Shown: in pieces, positions 28,651 to 37,725 of the stretch
How the letters are laid out: each line of letters opens with the position of its first letter
Position numbering within the stretch: position 1 is the first letter of the stretch
Assembly (NCBI GenBank): GCA_032358255.1
Contig: JAULBX010025730.1
Location: 6,221 to 57,077 of the forward strand
Direction: 5' to 3'
Origin: Heterotrichella gracilis
Lineage: Eukaryota; Sar; Xanthophyceae; Tribonematales; Xanthonemataceae
Length of the DNA: 50,857 nt
Made by a program: the position numbers and the translations under genes
Notes under the pieces: generated by a model
What the model saw: the letters and a program-made list of their open reading frames with translations, nothing else
What the model was told of the DNA's origin: nothing
Databases searched by the model: none

Positions 28651-29623
28651 CAGCGCCAAAACGTACCTGACCCCAATTCAGCTTTATCAACTACATCAGC
28701 TCTCACTCCAACTCCCTCATCATCTCCCCCTTGTCATTATATCCCATGCACAGCAGGGGTCTGCGATGACCGCTTGGCGACTTGGCATGTGGTGTGGACC
28801 TGTTGGGCAAGGCGGGTGGCGGGGATTGGGGGGTTGCCTGAAGTCACTGCCATGGCATGCAGACGGTATAAACTAAACAAAATGAAATAAATAGCATTTG
28901 GCACATTGTTTTATATTTATTAAGTGTATATACAATAATTACTTGTGCAGCCCCTGGGTAATTCATTCGGCCGAGAAATGACAATGCATTGCTGGCTTGT
29001 AGTGTGGCGCTGTGTAGGGGGGCGTTTGTTTCCTGTCTAGATGTGTTTCTTCTCAGCCTGAGTCTATGCAATGCATCCATGTGGCCAAGGGTTACAGCCA
29101 AGGGAGCTGAAGGGAGCACAATCAACAGTGCCCAGCTCAGCACGCTCAGTGTTGAGTCAACACTCAGACATGTGATGTGGTGAATGTCAACAATGTTCAT
29201 TGCAGTTCATCATTACATGCTGCAGCGCTAGCGCTCGGTGCAATCCATGGTAGTGGTACCACGTGCCTGGCCAGGGCGTCCATTGGGAGTGCACCATGAT
29301 GGGGGTGGGTGGGGCACTTGTGTCGCGAGTGCACAGCAGTCCTGAGTTGGCCGAGTTGCTGATCAGTTTCTGAAATTGCACAGCTTTGGGCGCGTGGTAT
29401 ATTGCCCGTATATACAGGTCACATCATGATCACATTGACAAACCCCTGGGTCATTGGCATCCATGACTAATTGGATTAATAATTGCCACCATAATACATT
29501 AGATTGTAATAGGGGCACATGATCATTGAACCAGTAGCATGTGCCTAAAATGCCCATACTTGTTTGCCCAAACGACTGAAAGCGCTACCTGAAAGAAAGG
29601 AAAAAACAATGCACGCAGTATAC

Positions 29624-31498
29624 CTAATAGTGCTTGAAATCAACCTCAAAAGCGTCTGAAAACATGCTAGCTACCGCGTGCATCTCTGCCTCCGCCAAAG
29701 TACTATTATTTGTAGTGTCTGCAAATGGGCTCCACCCCTCAACGGCTGTGCAGACCTCGTTGCCAATTGGAACTCCCACACTCCCGGCCACCAGCTCGCT
29801 GCATCCCATGGCATTGCCAACAGTCAGCTGCCTGGTAGCTGCGTTCATCTGTGCTCCAGTTCCGGAGGCGGGTGGCGCAACCTCCAGCTTGTACCACATG
29901 CCCTGCTTGCCCACCACCTTCACTGCGACATCCACGTGATGTGAATAGATGCTGAATTTGCATGTCAGCCCAGGAACATCTGCTGGAAGGTGCATGCCGA
30001 CGCTGAGCTGATGCCTTTGAACAACTGGTGGCACGTGCATGCCGAAGTTGAGCAGATGCCTCAGATGCCTCAGACGCCTTAGATCAATGCATGCATCCTC
30101 CTCTGGTCCAGGAGGAGTTATCCACAGCTCTAGGGTGCGGAGTGATGGCAGGTCAGGAAGGGTGAGGTTGCAGGTCCCGTCCTCCCATGCTGACCTCAAA
30201 GACACGCACAAGACCACTTTCTCCAGCTGCTGCATGCCTGCCAACGCACGCTCCAAGCCCGCACCTGCCCGGAATGGGCTCAAGTGGAGGAATGTCAGCT
30301 GGGTGAGGGGCGCCATTGCTGCATACAGTAGGTTGAAGTCAGGCTGAGGCGCCACACGCATTATGAAGTAGTCGCCCTCGAAATCAAGGTACAGCTGCCT
30401 CAGGGATGAGGGTAGGCTGCATATGGACATCCTCTCTGAGGTGCCGCTGCTTGCATCGGAGTAATCCACACGCAGGAAGGTCAGTGCGGTCAGGATGGAA
30501 AAGCTGACTGGCACAGGCCCCTCAACACCTTTCATTTCCCAAAAGACGATGGAGAGACTGCTCAGCTGCGGCAGGCTGGCAAGGGCTTCCATCCACCCCA
30601 TTCCTGGGGAGGCTGAACAGGAGGCAGCGCCTATCCCCAGATGGATGAGCTTGGGCAGTGGGGGCAGGCTGGCCAACACACTGAGGTCTCCAACTGTCCT
30701 CAAGAGCAGTCGTGTCAGGCTGACCAAGCTGGAAAGCCCTTGCAATGCCCCTCGGTATGCATCATCGCCGGAGAGCTGCAACTCCAGCTCCACCAGGCCA
30801 GTGAGGTTCCCCAGGGCTGAAAATGCCTGCGGATACTTGGATAGTACCTCCTGGGTGAACGAAGATGACAAGCACAGGACCCGCAGGTTGGTCAAGCCAC
30901 CAACACACTGCCAGGCTTTGAGTATTAGGTGAGCAGCCCTGTCTGCCTCCTCGGCAGTCCCGTGCCAGTAGCTACTGCAGTGCATGTTCAACTCCAGGTG
31001 GTGCAGGTTCTTCAGGCCACCTGTGTAGTCGATGCTTGGCTCATAGGCTGCCGTCATCATTGAGTCCGCAGCTTCATCGTTGTTGAAAGCCCTGAGCTGC
31101 ACCCCCTTCAAGGTGCGGAGGCTGGCTGCGCGGCACGCTGAGGCTGCCACGAGCAAGAATTGTGAGTTATCTCCTAGGCGCAGGCTGGTGGTGGCTGCCA
31201 GGCGTGGCGCCAAGGCTATGGATGGCGCAGCTGCATCTGTCCCTGCATCCATGCCTGTTCCACAGGACAAGAACTGGACCAGGCTATCTGAAACTGATGG
31301 AAGTGATGACAAGGCAACATCGGCCCACGCTGGGCTGGGGCCCTGCAACGCTGCCCTCCACCGCTTCAACACCAGCTGCACACGTATCCTTTGGTCAATG
31401 GGCAACTGGCCCACCACCGCCTGAATGACTTCATCAGGCAGGTGGTGGATGGTGACCTGGGATGAGCTGCCAGGACCCATGGTGGAACCCAGCTGCAT
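29624..31498 (-). CDS. F-box/leucine-rich-repeat protein, copy 4
   Basis: Single-exon, 624 residues, ATG at 31498 (MQLGSTMGPGSSSQVTIHHL), with a second ATG at 31480 as an alternative start. F-box at about residues 15-57. Leucine-rich repeats include LRVLCLSSSF, LVELELQLSGD, LTRLLLRTVGD, LSSLSIVFWE, LRQLYLDFEG and LTFLHLSPFR. The C-terminal third differs from copies 1-3 (CNLTLPDLPSLRTLELWITP, then a domain with MWYKLEVAPPASGTGAQMNA) and is shared with copy 5. The tail is LAEAEMHAVASMFSDAFEVD. Predicted SCF adaptor, substrate unknown. Confidence 0.88.
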   Translation of the reverse strand: MQLGSTMGPGSSSQVTIHHLPDEVIQAVVGQLPIDQRIRVQLVLKRWRAALQGPSPAWADVALSSLPSVSDSLVQFLSCGTGMDAGTDAAAPSIALAPRLAATTSLRLGDNSQFLLVAASACRAASLRTLKGVQLRAFNNDEAADSMMTAAYEPSIDYTGGLKNLHHLELNMHCSSYWHGTAEEADRAAHLILKAWQCVGGLTNLRVLCLSSSFTQEVLSKYPQAFSALGNLTGLVELELQLSGDDAYRGALQGLSSLVSLTRLLLRTVGDLSVLASLPPLPKLIHLGIGAASCSASPGMGWMEALASLPQLSSLSIVFWEMKGVEGPVPVSFSILTALTFLRVDYSDASSGTSERMSICSLPSSLRQLYLDFEGDYFIMRVAPQPDFNLLYAAMAPLTQLTFLHLSPFRAGAGLERALAGMQQLEKVVLCVSLRSAWEDGTCNLTLPDLPSLRTLELWITPPGPEEDACIDLRRLRHLRHLLNFGMHVPPVVQRHQLSVGMHLPADVPGLTCKFSIYSHHVDVAVKVVGKQGMWYKLEVAPPASGTGAQMNAATRQLTVGNAMGCSELVAGSVGVPIGNEVCTAVEGWSPFADTTNNSTLAEAEMHAVASMFSDAFEVDFKHY

Positions 31499-32648
31499 AC
31501 TGCGTGCCAGTACCTTGGTCCACCACCAGTGCCTATGGTGTCAGCTTACGGCTTGGTTCCCACCTGCAAGTTCACACCAGGTTCAGGCTGGCACTGCTTT
31601 TGACAGCAGAGAGACAAGATATCAGTTCAGGTTTGCACGCACCCACCAGTGGTCATACCACGAGAGTTGCAGCAGTCCTGGTGAACTATATGCCCAATGG
31701 CTTTCACTAAGCACAGACTGGGGCCCATGACTCAGGAGGGGAGTACAGACAAGCGTGGTTTCAACGGTCCGTTGAGTGTTGTGGAGAGGGCCCAAGCTTG
31801 GGTACACATGCAGGTGCAACACGCCCATATTCGTCCGTGTGACCAAGCACCATCTCTTGGAAAACTAGTGTGTCAATATCCCACGTTCAATCAAGTGACC
31901 AGTCCTCCAAATAGGCAGTAACTTTCGCTCATTCCAATCAAAACTGGATGACTAATATCCTTGGCCAAGACTGCGAAGACCATTTGCACTGCCCCCGCCA
32001 CCATATACATAGCAAGCAGGGAGTTATCAGGTCCCACGACGGGGCTGGACCCTCGCCCTCTCGCCAACAACGTGTACTGGTGTGTTCAACGATGCATGCA
32101 TGCATATGCCATACCTGACCTGCTCACCTCCGGGTGAGCTTTCCAGTGTATGCAACTCCTGTTTATATATTTTCTGCTGTTGATAGGCACATCAACCCTT
32201 GTTTATGCTTTTGCTTGCTCTCTGGCAAGGTGAAGGTGGCCGAGTTGATAACCCGTCTTGGTGTTCACACAGCAAACCCTACAGGCAAAACCCTACATTT
32301 CATCCATCCGAGTTCAATCAACACAGCGCCGAGAGCTTTGTAAAGTAGACCTATCACTCAACTGTCTATAATGTAATGACCCAGAGTGCACTTAGGGGTC
32401 CCCGTTCTGAGTTGCTGCCAAAGTTCCAGAGCTGAACATCGCATAGTTCACTGTGTCCGCAGTTTAAAACTGCTGCTCAAGGAATTAACAGCAAGTTGTG
32501 TATTTGCCGCGCAATGCCAAATAGTTTTAAAATCTTGTTCCTCAATAAGAGCCTGCATTTGTAAGCGTGATGTTGCACGCATCTCCAAGTCATGACCACA
32601 TAGGCAAACCCTAAACCCTAAACAGCCACCTCCTGACAAACCCCCTGT
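31499..32648. other. Spacer between F-box copies 4 and 5
   Basis: The 5' flank of copy 4 resembles that of copies 3 and 5 (CCTCCAAATAGGCAGTAACT near 31896). The ATGCATGCATGCATATG element is at 32092-32108. Two CCCTAAACCCTAAA-like units occur near 32610, close to the end of copy 5. A segment at 32390-32600 (GAGTTGCTGCCAAAG, GCACGCATCTCCAAGTCATGA) is a diverged relative of 25200-25300. No gene was recognised. Confidence 0.55.
32092..32108 (-). promoter_or_regulatory. ATGCATGCATGCATATG element upstream of F-box copy 4
   Basis: 594 bp upstream of the copy 4 ATG, with flanking AACGTGTACTGGTGTGTTC and CCATACCTGACC as before copies 3 and 5. Confidence 0.55.
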
Positions 32649-34634
32649 TCACATGCATGTATTCCCCAAGTACCATGATGCTACAATTGTAGCAGGGCGC
32701 ACTTGTACGGAATCGACATGCCTAGTGTGCCCCTGTGCCTGGATGCGTGTTGGCCCAAGAGCTACTAGCACGGCCCATGCGGCATGTTGACAAACAGAAA
32801 AGGGAAAAGTGCACACGAAGCTGACCTTGTAGTCAAGGTAAAACTGAATCTCAAGATTGTCTGCAAGCATGCTAGCTACCGCCTGCTTCTCTGCCTCCAG
32901 CAAAGCACTGATTTTGGCAGTGTCTGCAAATGGCTGCCAACCCTCCACCGCCGTGCAGACCTCGCTGCCCATTGGAAGCCCCACACTCCCAACCACCAGC
33001 TCGCTGCAGTCCATAATATTGCCACCAGCTGGCCACCTAAAGCCCCCATCCCCCCCTATTGCTGATCCTGTAATGGGTGGCGCTACCTCTAGCTTGTACC
33101 ACATGCCCTGCTTGCCCACCACCTTCACTGCGACATCCTCGTGAAATGAAAATATGCTGATTTTGCATGTCAGCCTAGGAACATCTGCTGGCAAGTGCAT
33201 GCTCATGATGAGCTGCTTCTTCGGGTCGACATCCGTCCGCCCCACTGGACACATCGTCAGCTTCAGGGTGTGGAGTGATGGCAGGTCAGGAAGCGTGAGG
33301 TTGCAGGTCCTATCCTCCCATGAGCACAAGCACAACGTCACTTTCTCCAGCTGCTGCATGCCTGCCAACGCACGCTCCAAGCCCGCACCTGCCCGGAATG
33401 GGCTCATATGGAGGGATGTCAGCTGGGTGAGGGGCGCCATTGCTGCATACAGTAGGTTGAAGTCAGGCTGAGGGGCCACAAATACTGGGGTGTCACCTTC
33501 AAATACTAGGTGGAGCTCCCTCAGGGATGAAGGTAGGCTGCATATGGAGATTCTATTTGAGGTGCGGCCGTTGGCATGGGAGTAATCGATGCGCAGGCTG
33601 GTCATTGCGGTCAGGATGGAAAGTCCGACCAGCATAGGGCTCGCGACACCATACAATTCACAAAAGATGATGGCGAGGCTGCTCAGCTGCGGCAGGCTGG
33701 CAAGGGCTTCCATCCACCCCATTCGTGGAGAGAATAGGCAAACTTCAGCGCCTATCACCAAATGGATGAGCTTGGGCAGCGAGGGCAGGCTGGCCATGAC
33801 ATTGAGATCTTCGAGCCCCGTCGAGCACAGTCGTGTCAGGCTGACCAAGCTGGAAAGCCCTTGCAACACTCCTCGATATACTTCATCCCCGAAGAGCCTC
33901 AACTCTAGTTCCGCCAGGCACGTGAGGTTACCCAGGGCTGAAAATGGCTGTGGGTACTTGGACACTGCTTCTGGGTCGAAATAGCATGAGAAGCACAGGA
34001 CCCGCAGGTTGGTCAAGTCGCCAATGCCCTGCCAGGCTTTGAGCACCAGGCCTGACCTTGCTGTCCTGGCTCCCCCCTCTGAAGTCCTCCGCCGGTTGTA
34101 ACAGTCCAAGGTCAGCCTCAGGTGCCGCAGGTTCTTCAGGCCACATATGTGGTCGATGTAGGCCTCGCAGGCTGTTATTGCAAGTAAATCATCATCATCC
34201 TTGTTGCTAAAAGCCCTCAGCTCGACCCCCGACAACTTGTGGAGACTAGCTGCTGCGGGTGCCATGAGCACATGTTGCGAGCGATAATCCACGTGCAGGC
34301 TGATGGTGGCCTCTAGGCGTGGCGCCATGGCTGTGGACGGCGTAGCTGCAGCCGCCCCTGCCTCCACTCCTGACGCACAGGACACAAACCTGACCAAGCT
34401 TTCTGAAGCGGCTGCTGTGACTGACCACAGGTTCACACTGTCCCACGCTGGGCTGGGGCCTTGCAATGCTGCCTTCCACTGCTTGCAAACCAGCTGACAG
34501 CGTATCCTTTGCACAATGGGCAACTGGCCCACCACCGCCTGAATGACTTCATCCGGCAGGTGGTGGATGGTGACCTGGGTTGGGCTTTTTGGCACCATGG
34601 TGGAAGGCTGCTGCGTGCTGCTGGCACTGTCCAT
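32649..34634 (-). CDS. F-box/leucine-rich-repeat protein, copy 5, with extended C-terminus
   Basis: Single-exon, 661 residues, ATG at 34634. F-box at about residues 20-63 (TIHHLPDEVIQAVVGQLPIV, KQWKAALQGPSPAW). Leucine-rich repeats include LRVLCFSCYF, LAELELRLFGD, LTRLCSTGLED, LSSLAIIFCE, LRELHLVFEG and LTSLHMSPFR. The C-terminal region is like copy 4. Where the paralogues stop after MFADNF-type residues, this copy (MLADNLEIQFYLDYK) reads on for about 55 residues with no counterpart in the others, so the ancestral stop appears lost. Predicted SCF adaptor, substrate unknown. Confidence 0.87.
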   Translation of the reverse strand: MDSASSTQQPSTMVPKSPTQVTIHHLPDEVIQAVVGQLPIVQRIRCQLVCKQWKAALQGPSPAWDSVNLWSVTAAASESLVRFVSCASGVEAGAAAATPSTAMAPRLEATISLHVDYRSQHVLMAPAAASLHKLSGVELRAFSNKDDDDLLAITACEAYIDHICGLKNLRHLRLTLDCYNRRRTSEGGARTARSGLVLKAWQGIGDLTNLRVLCFSCYFDPEAVSKYPQPFSALGNLTCLAELELRLFGDEVYRGVLQGLSSLVSLTRLCSTGLEDLNVMASLPSLPKLIHLVIGAEVCLFSPRMGWMEALASLPQLSSLAIIFCELYGVASPMLVGLSILTAMTSLRIDYSHANGRTSNRISICSLPSSLRELHLVFEGDTPVFVAPQPDFNLLYAAMAPLTQLTSLHMSPFRAGAGLERALAGMQQLEKVTLCLCSWEDRTCNLTLPDLPSLHTLKLTMCPVGRTDVDPKKQLIMSMHLPADVPRLTCKISIFSFHEDVAVKVVGKQGMWYKLEVAPPITGSAIGGDGGFRWPAGGNIMDCSELVVGSVGLPMGSEVCTAVEGWQPFADTAKISALLEAEKQAVASMLADNLEIQFYLDYKVSFVCTFPFSVCQHAAWAVLVALGPTRIQAQGHTRHVDSVQVRPATIVASWYLGNTCM

Positions 34635-35015
34635 CGCAGGTGATGTGGCTGGTCAGATTATGCAGCTCGGTGCCCACCTGCAGAGGTTGCAAAGCACGCT
34701 GAGGGTGCCAAGCTTTGCATGGAAACAAGAGTGACCAGCAGTTCAGACGTCCATATTCGTCCGTGTAACCATGAACCATCTCTTGGAAATCGAGTGTGTC
34801 AATAACCCACGTCCAGTCAAGTGACCAGTCCTCCAAATAGGCAGTAACTTTCGCTCATATGAATGCATTCCTTGATCAAAACTCTTGGCCAGGACTGTGA
34901 AGACCCTTTGCACTGCCCCCGCCATCATCAACGCAATAAGCAGGGATATATCTTGTCCTACAACGGGGCCGGACCTTCGCCCTCTCGCAAACAACGGTTG
35001 CTGGTGTGTTCAATG

Positions 35016-35032
35016 GTGCATGCATGCATATG
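35016..35032 (-). promoter_or_regulatory. GTGCATGCATGCATATG element upstream of F-box copy 5
   Basis: 382 bp upstream of the copy 5 ATG, with one base different from the other copies. Flanks CTGGTGTGTTCAA and CCATACCTGACTTTGCTCGC are shared with copies 3 and 4. Confidence 0.55.
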
Positions 35033-35512
35033 CCATACCTGACTTTGCTCGCCTCCAAGTAAGCGTTCCAGTGTATGCACCCTCCTGTTTCTATCTTTCC
35101 TGCTCTTGATAGGCAAACCAACCCGTGTTTATGCTCTTGCTTGCTTTCTGGCGAAGTTGAAGATGGCGAGCATTAGTGACTGTCTTGGTTCACACAGCAA
35201 AACCCTACAACCGAAACCCTACACTCAACCTATCGCTTCCCCCTGCCACCCTCGTATGCCCTGCCCCTGCCACAGCACCCCTGGTTCCAATTTGTACCTG
35301 CCCAAAAAGTACTGCGTCGAAAACCCTGTAATCTAAGAGTTTGCTCTCTGCTGCGGCAACTACCAATTGCGCCCACCGACCTTTGCACCCTGATTTCAAA
35401 ACCCTAAACAGTGTGCACTTGCACCCGTGAATGAATCCTGTGCCATCTTCATTTGAAGCACAACCCTACAGCCTGTACAACTGCATTCTGCGCCAAACGC
35501 CCTCTGCACCAC

Positions 35513-35533
35513 AAACCCTAAACCCTAAACCCT
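35513..35533. repeat. Three perfect CCCTAAA units
   Basis: A short head-to-tail stretch of the plant-type telomere repeat, flanked by single AAACCCTA units. It is far too short for a telomere and lies inside the gene cluster. Confidence 0.7.
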
Positions 35534-35925
35534 CTGCAGATTATCTTCAGCGTAACCCTAAACAACTATATGCCACATTGGACGCGTTACAATGTTGAGA
35601 GCGATCCACATATGATTACAGCATTGAGGGCAATTACAAACCCTTATAATATGTTCCTTCACCCTTAGGCTAGGGTCAAACCTGCCTCAAAGTTTGTGTA
35701 ACACCACTGCTTACATTGTTGTTACCCTATGGTAAGGCCTTGATTGACCCCCACAGAGTTTCCGCTACTTGGAATGTTGCATGCCCTGCCAGGTCACGAT
35801 GGCAAACCAAGGGACACCTCTAACCAAGATGCAGTCAGTGTTCCATTCGAAAAGGAAAAAAATCATATCTACACAGTGTAACTGAGCTAATTCCCCGACT
35901 AAACACTGCCTGTGCTAGGTGGCCG

Positions 35926-37725
35926 TCACCCGATAATATAGTTGTCTGCAAACATGGTTACTGCACGTTCCTCTGCCTCCAGCAAAGCACTGTCCACAAA
36001 TGGGGGCAGATCAGCAATGTCCACGTCGCCCTTCACTGCTGTTATGTTTCTGCAAGGCGCATACCATGGCGCAACCTCGAGTGTGTAACACACGCCAAGC
36101 GCGCCCACCACCTTCACTTCAACACCTGTTTTGACTGGATACACGTTGATTGTGCATGCCAGCCTAGAAACATCATTTGGCAGGTGCATGCAGACCTTGA
36201 GCTGGTCCAGCTCAAGATTCTCAACGCCTGCAGCCTCATCGTAGTCGCTCGTTGTCTCGGGATCCCATCCATCATACACATTCACCTCCAAGGTGCGAAG
36301 AGATGGAAGGTCGGGAAGATCAATGTAGCAGGTCCCGCCTACCCATGCTGAGCTCACAGCGTCGTGCAAGGTCAATACCTCAAGGTGTTCCATGTCTGCC
36401 AATGCCTGCTCCAAGCCCATCCCAGGCCAGAAGGGAGCCATGTGCAGGGAGGTCAGCTGAGTGAGGGGCGCCATTGCTGCATGCAGCCGGTCAACGGCAG
36501 ACTGAGGGGCAATGTACACTGCAGCAGGTCCCCCATAATCAAGGCGCAACACTCGCAGGGATGTGGGTAGGCTGCTGATGGAGATGACCCCCGAGTGGCT
36601 GCTCCGAATATGGGAGTAGACAAAGCTCAGGCTGCTCAGTTGAGTCAGGGATGATGTGCTGATAGGCGGAGGACACTCATCACCAGCCATCCACCGCGCA
36701 TGGATGGACAACTCGCACAGCTGTGGAAGGCGGGCAATTGCTGGCATCCACTCCCCCTCTGGAAGAGATGGTCTGCTGCTGGCAAGTATCGCCATTCTGG
36801 TGAGGTTAGGAAGTACCGGCAGGCTGGTCAAATATTCATATTCAAAATACCCGCACAGTGATAGTTGTGCCAGGCTGACCAAGCTGGACAAAGTTGCCAG
36901 CGCCTCTCGATACTGGCGCTGGTTCCCAAGGATCAGCGTCAGCTTCACCAGGGCACTCAAGTTGCCCAGCGCTGAAATTGCTTTTGGAAACTGCCTGGCT
37001 CGTGCTTCCATGTCACTGTCATCTGCAATGTCATGTAAGTGCAGCACCCGCAGGTTGGTCAAGCCGCCAACACCCTGCAAGGCTCTGCATATCAGGCTGG
37101 CAACGCTGTCTGCCTCCTCGTCACGCGGTGCACTGACCCAGCTTAAATCCAGGTCCAGGTGCTGCAGGTTCTTCAAGCCACATAGAAAGGTGATGTATGC
37201 CTCGTTCTCTGGCGTTACTGCGGTCCTTTCCTCGTCGTAATAGTAGTCATCGAAAGTCCTCATGGCTGCGCCCTTCAAGGTGTGGAGGGTAGCTGCTGTG
37301 GCATCCATAAGCAAGGGTTGGGTGAGCTGGCGATCCAGGTGCAGGCTGGTGGTGGATGCCAAACGTGATGGCCTTGCTGTGCGTGGCATAGCTGCATCTG
37401 TCCCTGCCTCCACCCCTGTTCCAGAGGACAAGAACCGGACCAAGCTTTCCTCTGCTGCTCCGAGCTGCTGACGCAAATTTGGGTGATCTTCATCCCACAT
37501 ATTATGGTCCGCTTGCAGGCCAAAGGAGCTCAACAACCAGTGTGTGACCTGCTGTAAGTCAACATCATCCCACGCTGGGCTGGGCCCTTGCAGTGCTGCC
37601 CTCCACTGCTTGCTGACCAGCTGCGCACGTATCCTTTGCACAACGGACAACTGGCCCAGCACCGCCTGCAGGACCTCCTCAGGCAGTTGGTGGATGGTGA
37701 GCTGGGATGAGCTGCCAGGACCCAT
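35926..37725 (-). CDS. F-box/leucine-rich-repeat protein, copy 6
   Basis: Single-exon, 599 residues, ATG at 37725 (MGPGSSSQLTIHQLPEEV). F-box at about residues 8-51 (LQAVLGQLSVVQRIRAQLVS, KQWRAALQGPSPAW). It is the most divergent copy. An insertion of about 24 residues (VTHWLLSSFGLQADHNMWDE and onward) follows the F-box, between the DVDL and SLVRFLSSG segments that adjoin in the paralogues. Leucine-rich repeats follow (LRVLHLHDIA, LVKLTLILGN, LAQLSLCGYF, LCELSIHARW, LRVLRLDYGG, LTSLHMAPFW). The tail is LLEAEERAVTMFADNYIIG. Likely the outermost or oldest member of the cluster, predicted SCF adaptor. Confidence 0.87.
   Translation of the reverse strand: MGPGSSSQLTIHQLPEEVLQAVLGQLSVVQRIRAQLVSKQWRAALQGPSPAWDDVDLQQVTHWLLSSFGLQADHNMWDEDHPNLRQQLGAAEESLVRFLSSGTGVEAGTDAAMPRTARPSRLASTTSLHLDRQLTQPLLMDATAATLHTLKGAAMRTFDDYYYDEERTAVTPENEAYITFLCGLKNLQHLDLDLSWVSAPRDEEADSVASLICRALQGVGGLTNLRVLHLHDIADDSDMEARARQFPKAISALGNLSALVKLTLILGNQRQYREALATLSSLVSLAQLSLCGYFEYEYLTSLPVLPNLTRMAILASSRPSLPEGEWMPAIARLPQLCELSIHARWMAGDECPPPISTSSLTQLSSLSFVYSHIRSSHSGVISISSLPTSLRVLRLDYGGPAAVYIAPQSAVDRLHAAMAPLTQLTSLHMAPFWPGMGLEQALADMEHLEVLTLHDAVSSAWVGGTCYIDLPDLPSLRTLEVNVYDGWDPETTSDYDEAAGVENLELDQLKVCMHLPNDVSRLACTINVYPVKTGVEVKVVGALGVCYTLEVAPWYAPCRNITAVKGDVDIADLPPFVDSALLEAEERAVTMFADNYIIG

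Larger units (their letters stand above)
27510..29623. other. Spacer between F-box copies 3 and 4
   Basis: The 5' flank of copy 3 (27560-28250) is alignable with those of copies 4 and 5, for example AATAGGCAGAAACTTTCGCTC near 27933 and GGATGACTAATATCCTTGG near 27970. The ATGCATGCATGCATATG element is at 28115-28131. From 28290 to 28650, many AAACCCTAA-type telomere-like units alternate with TGCACC/TGCATCC words. The segment 29160-29430 repeats 25060-25310. No gene was recognised. Confidence 0.6.
34635..35925. other. Spacer between F-box copies 5 and 6
   Basis: The 5' flank of copy 5 has CCTCCAAATAGGCAGTAACT near 34831, as in copy 4. A GTGCATGCATGCATATG element is at 35016-35032. AAACCCTAA units mixed with TGCACC words span 35200-35560 and include three perfect CCCTAAA units at 35513-35533. 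The stretch 35570-35925 is the 3' flank of copy 6. No gene was recognised. Confidence 0.6.
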
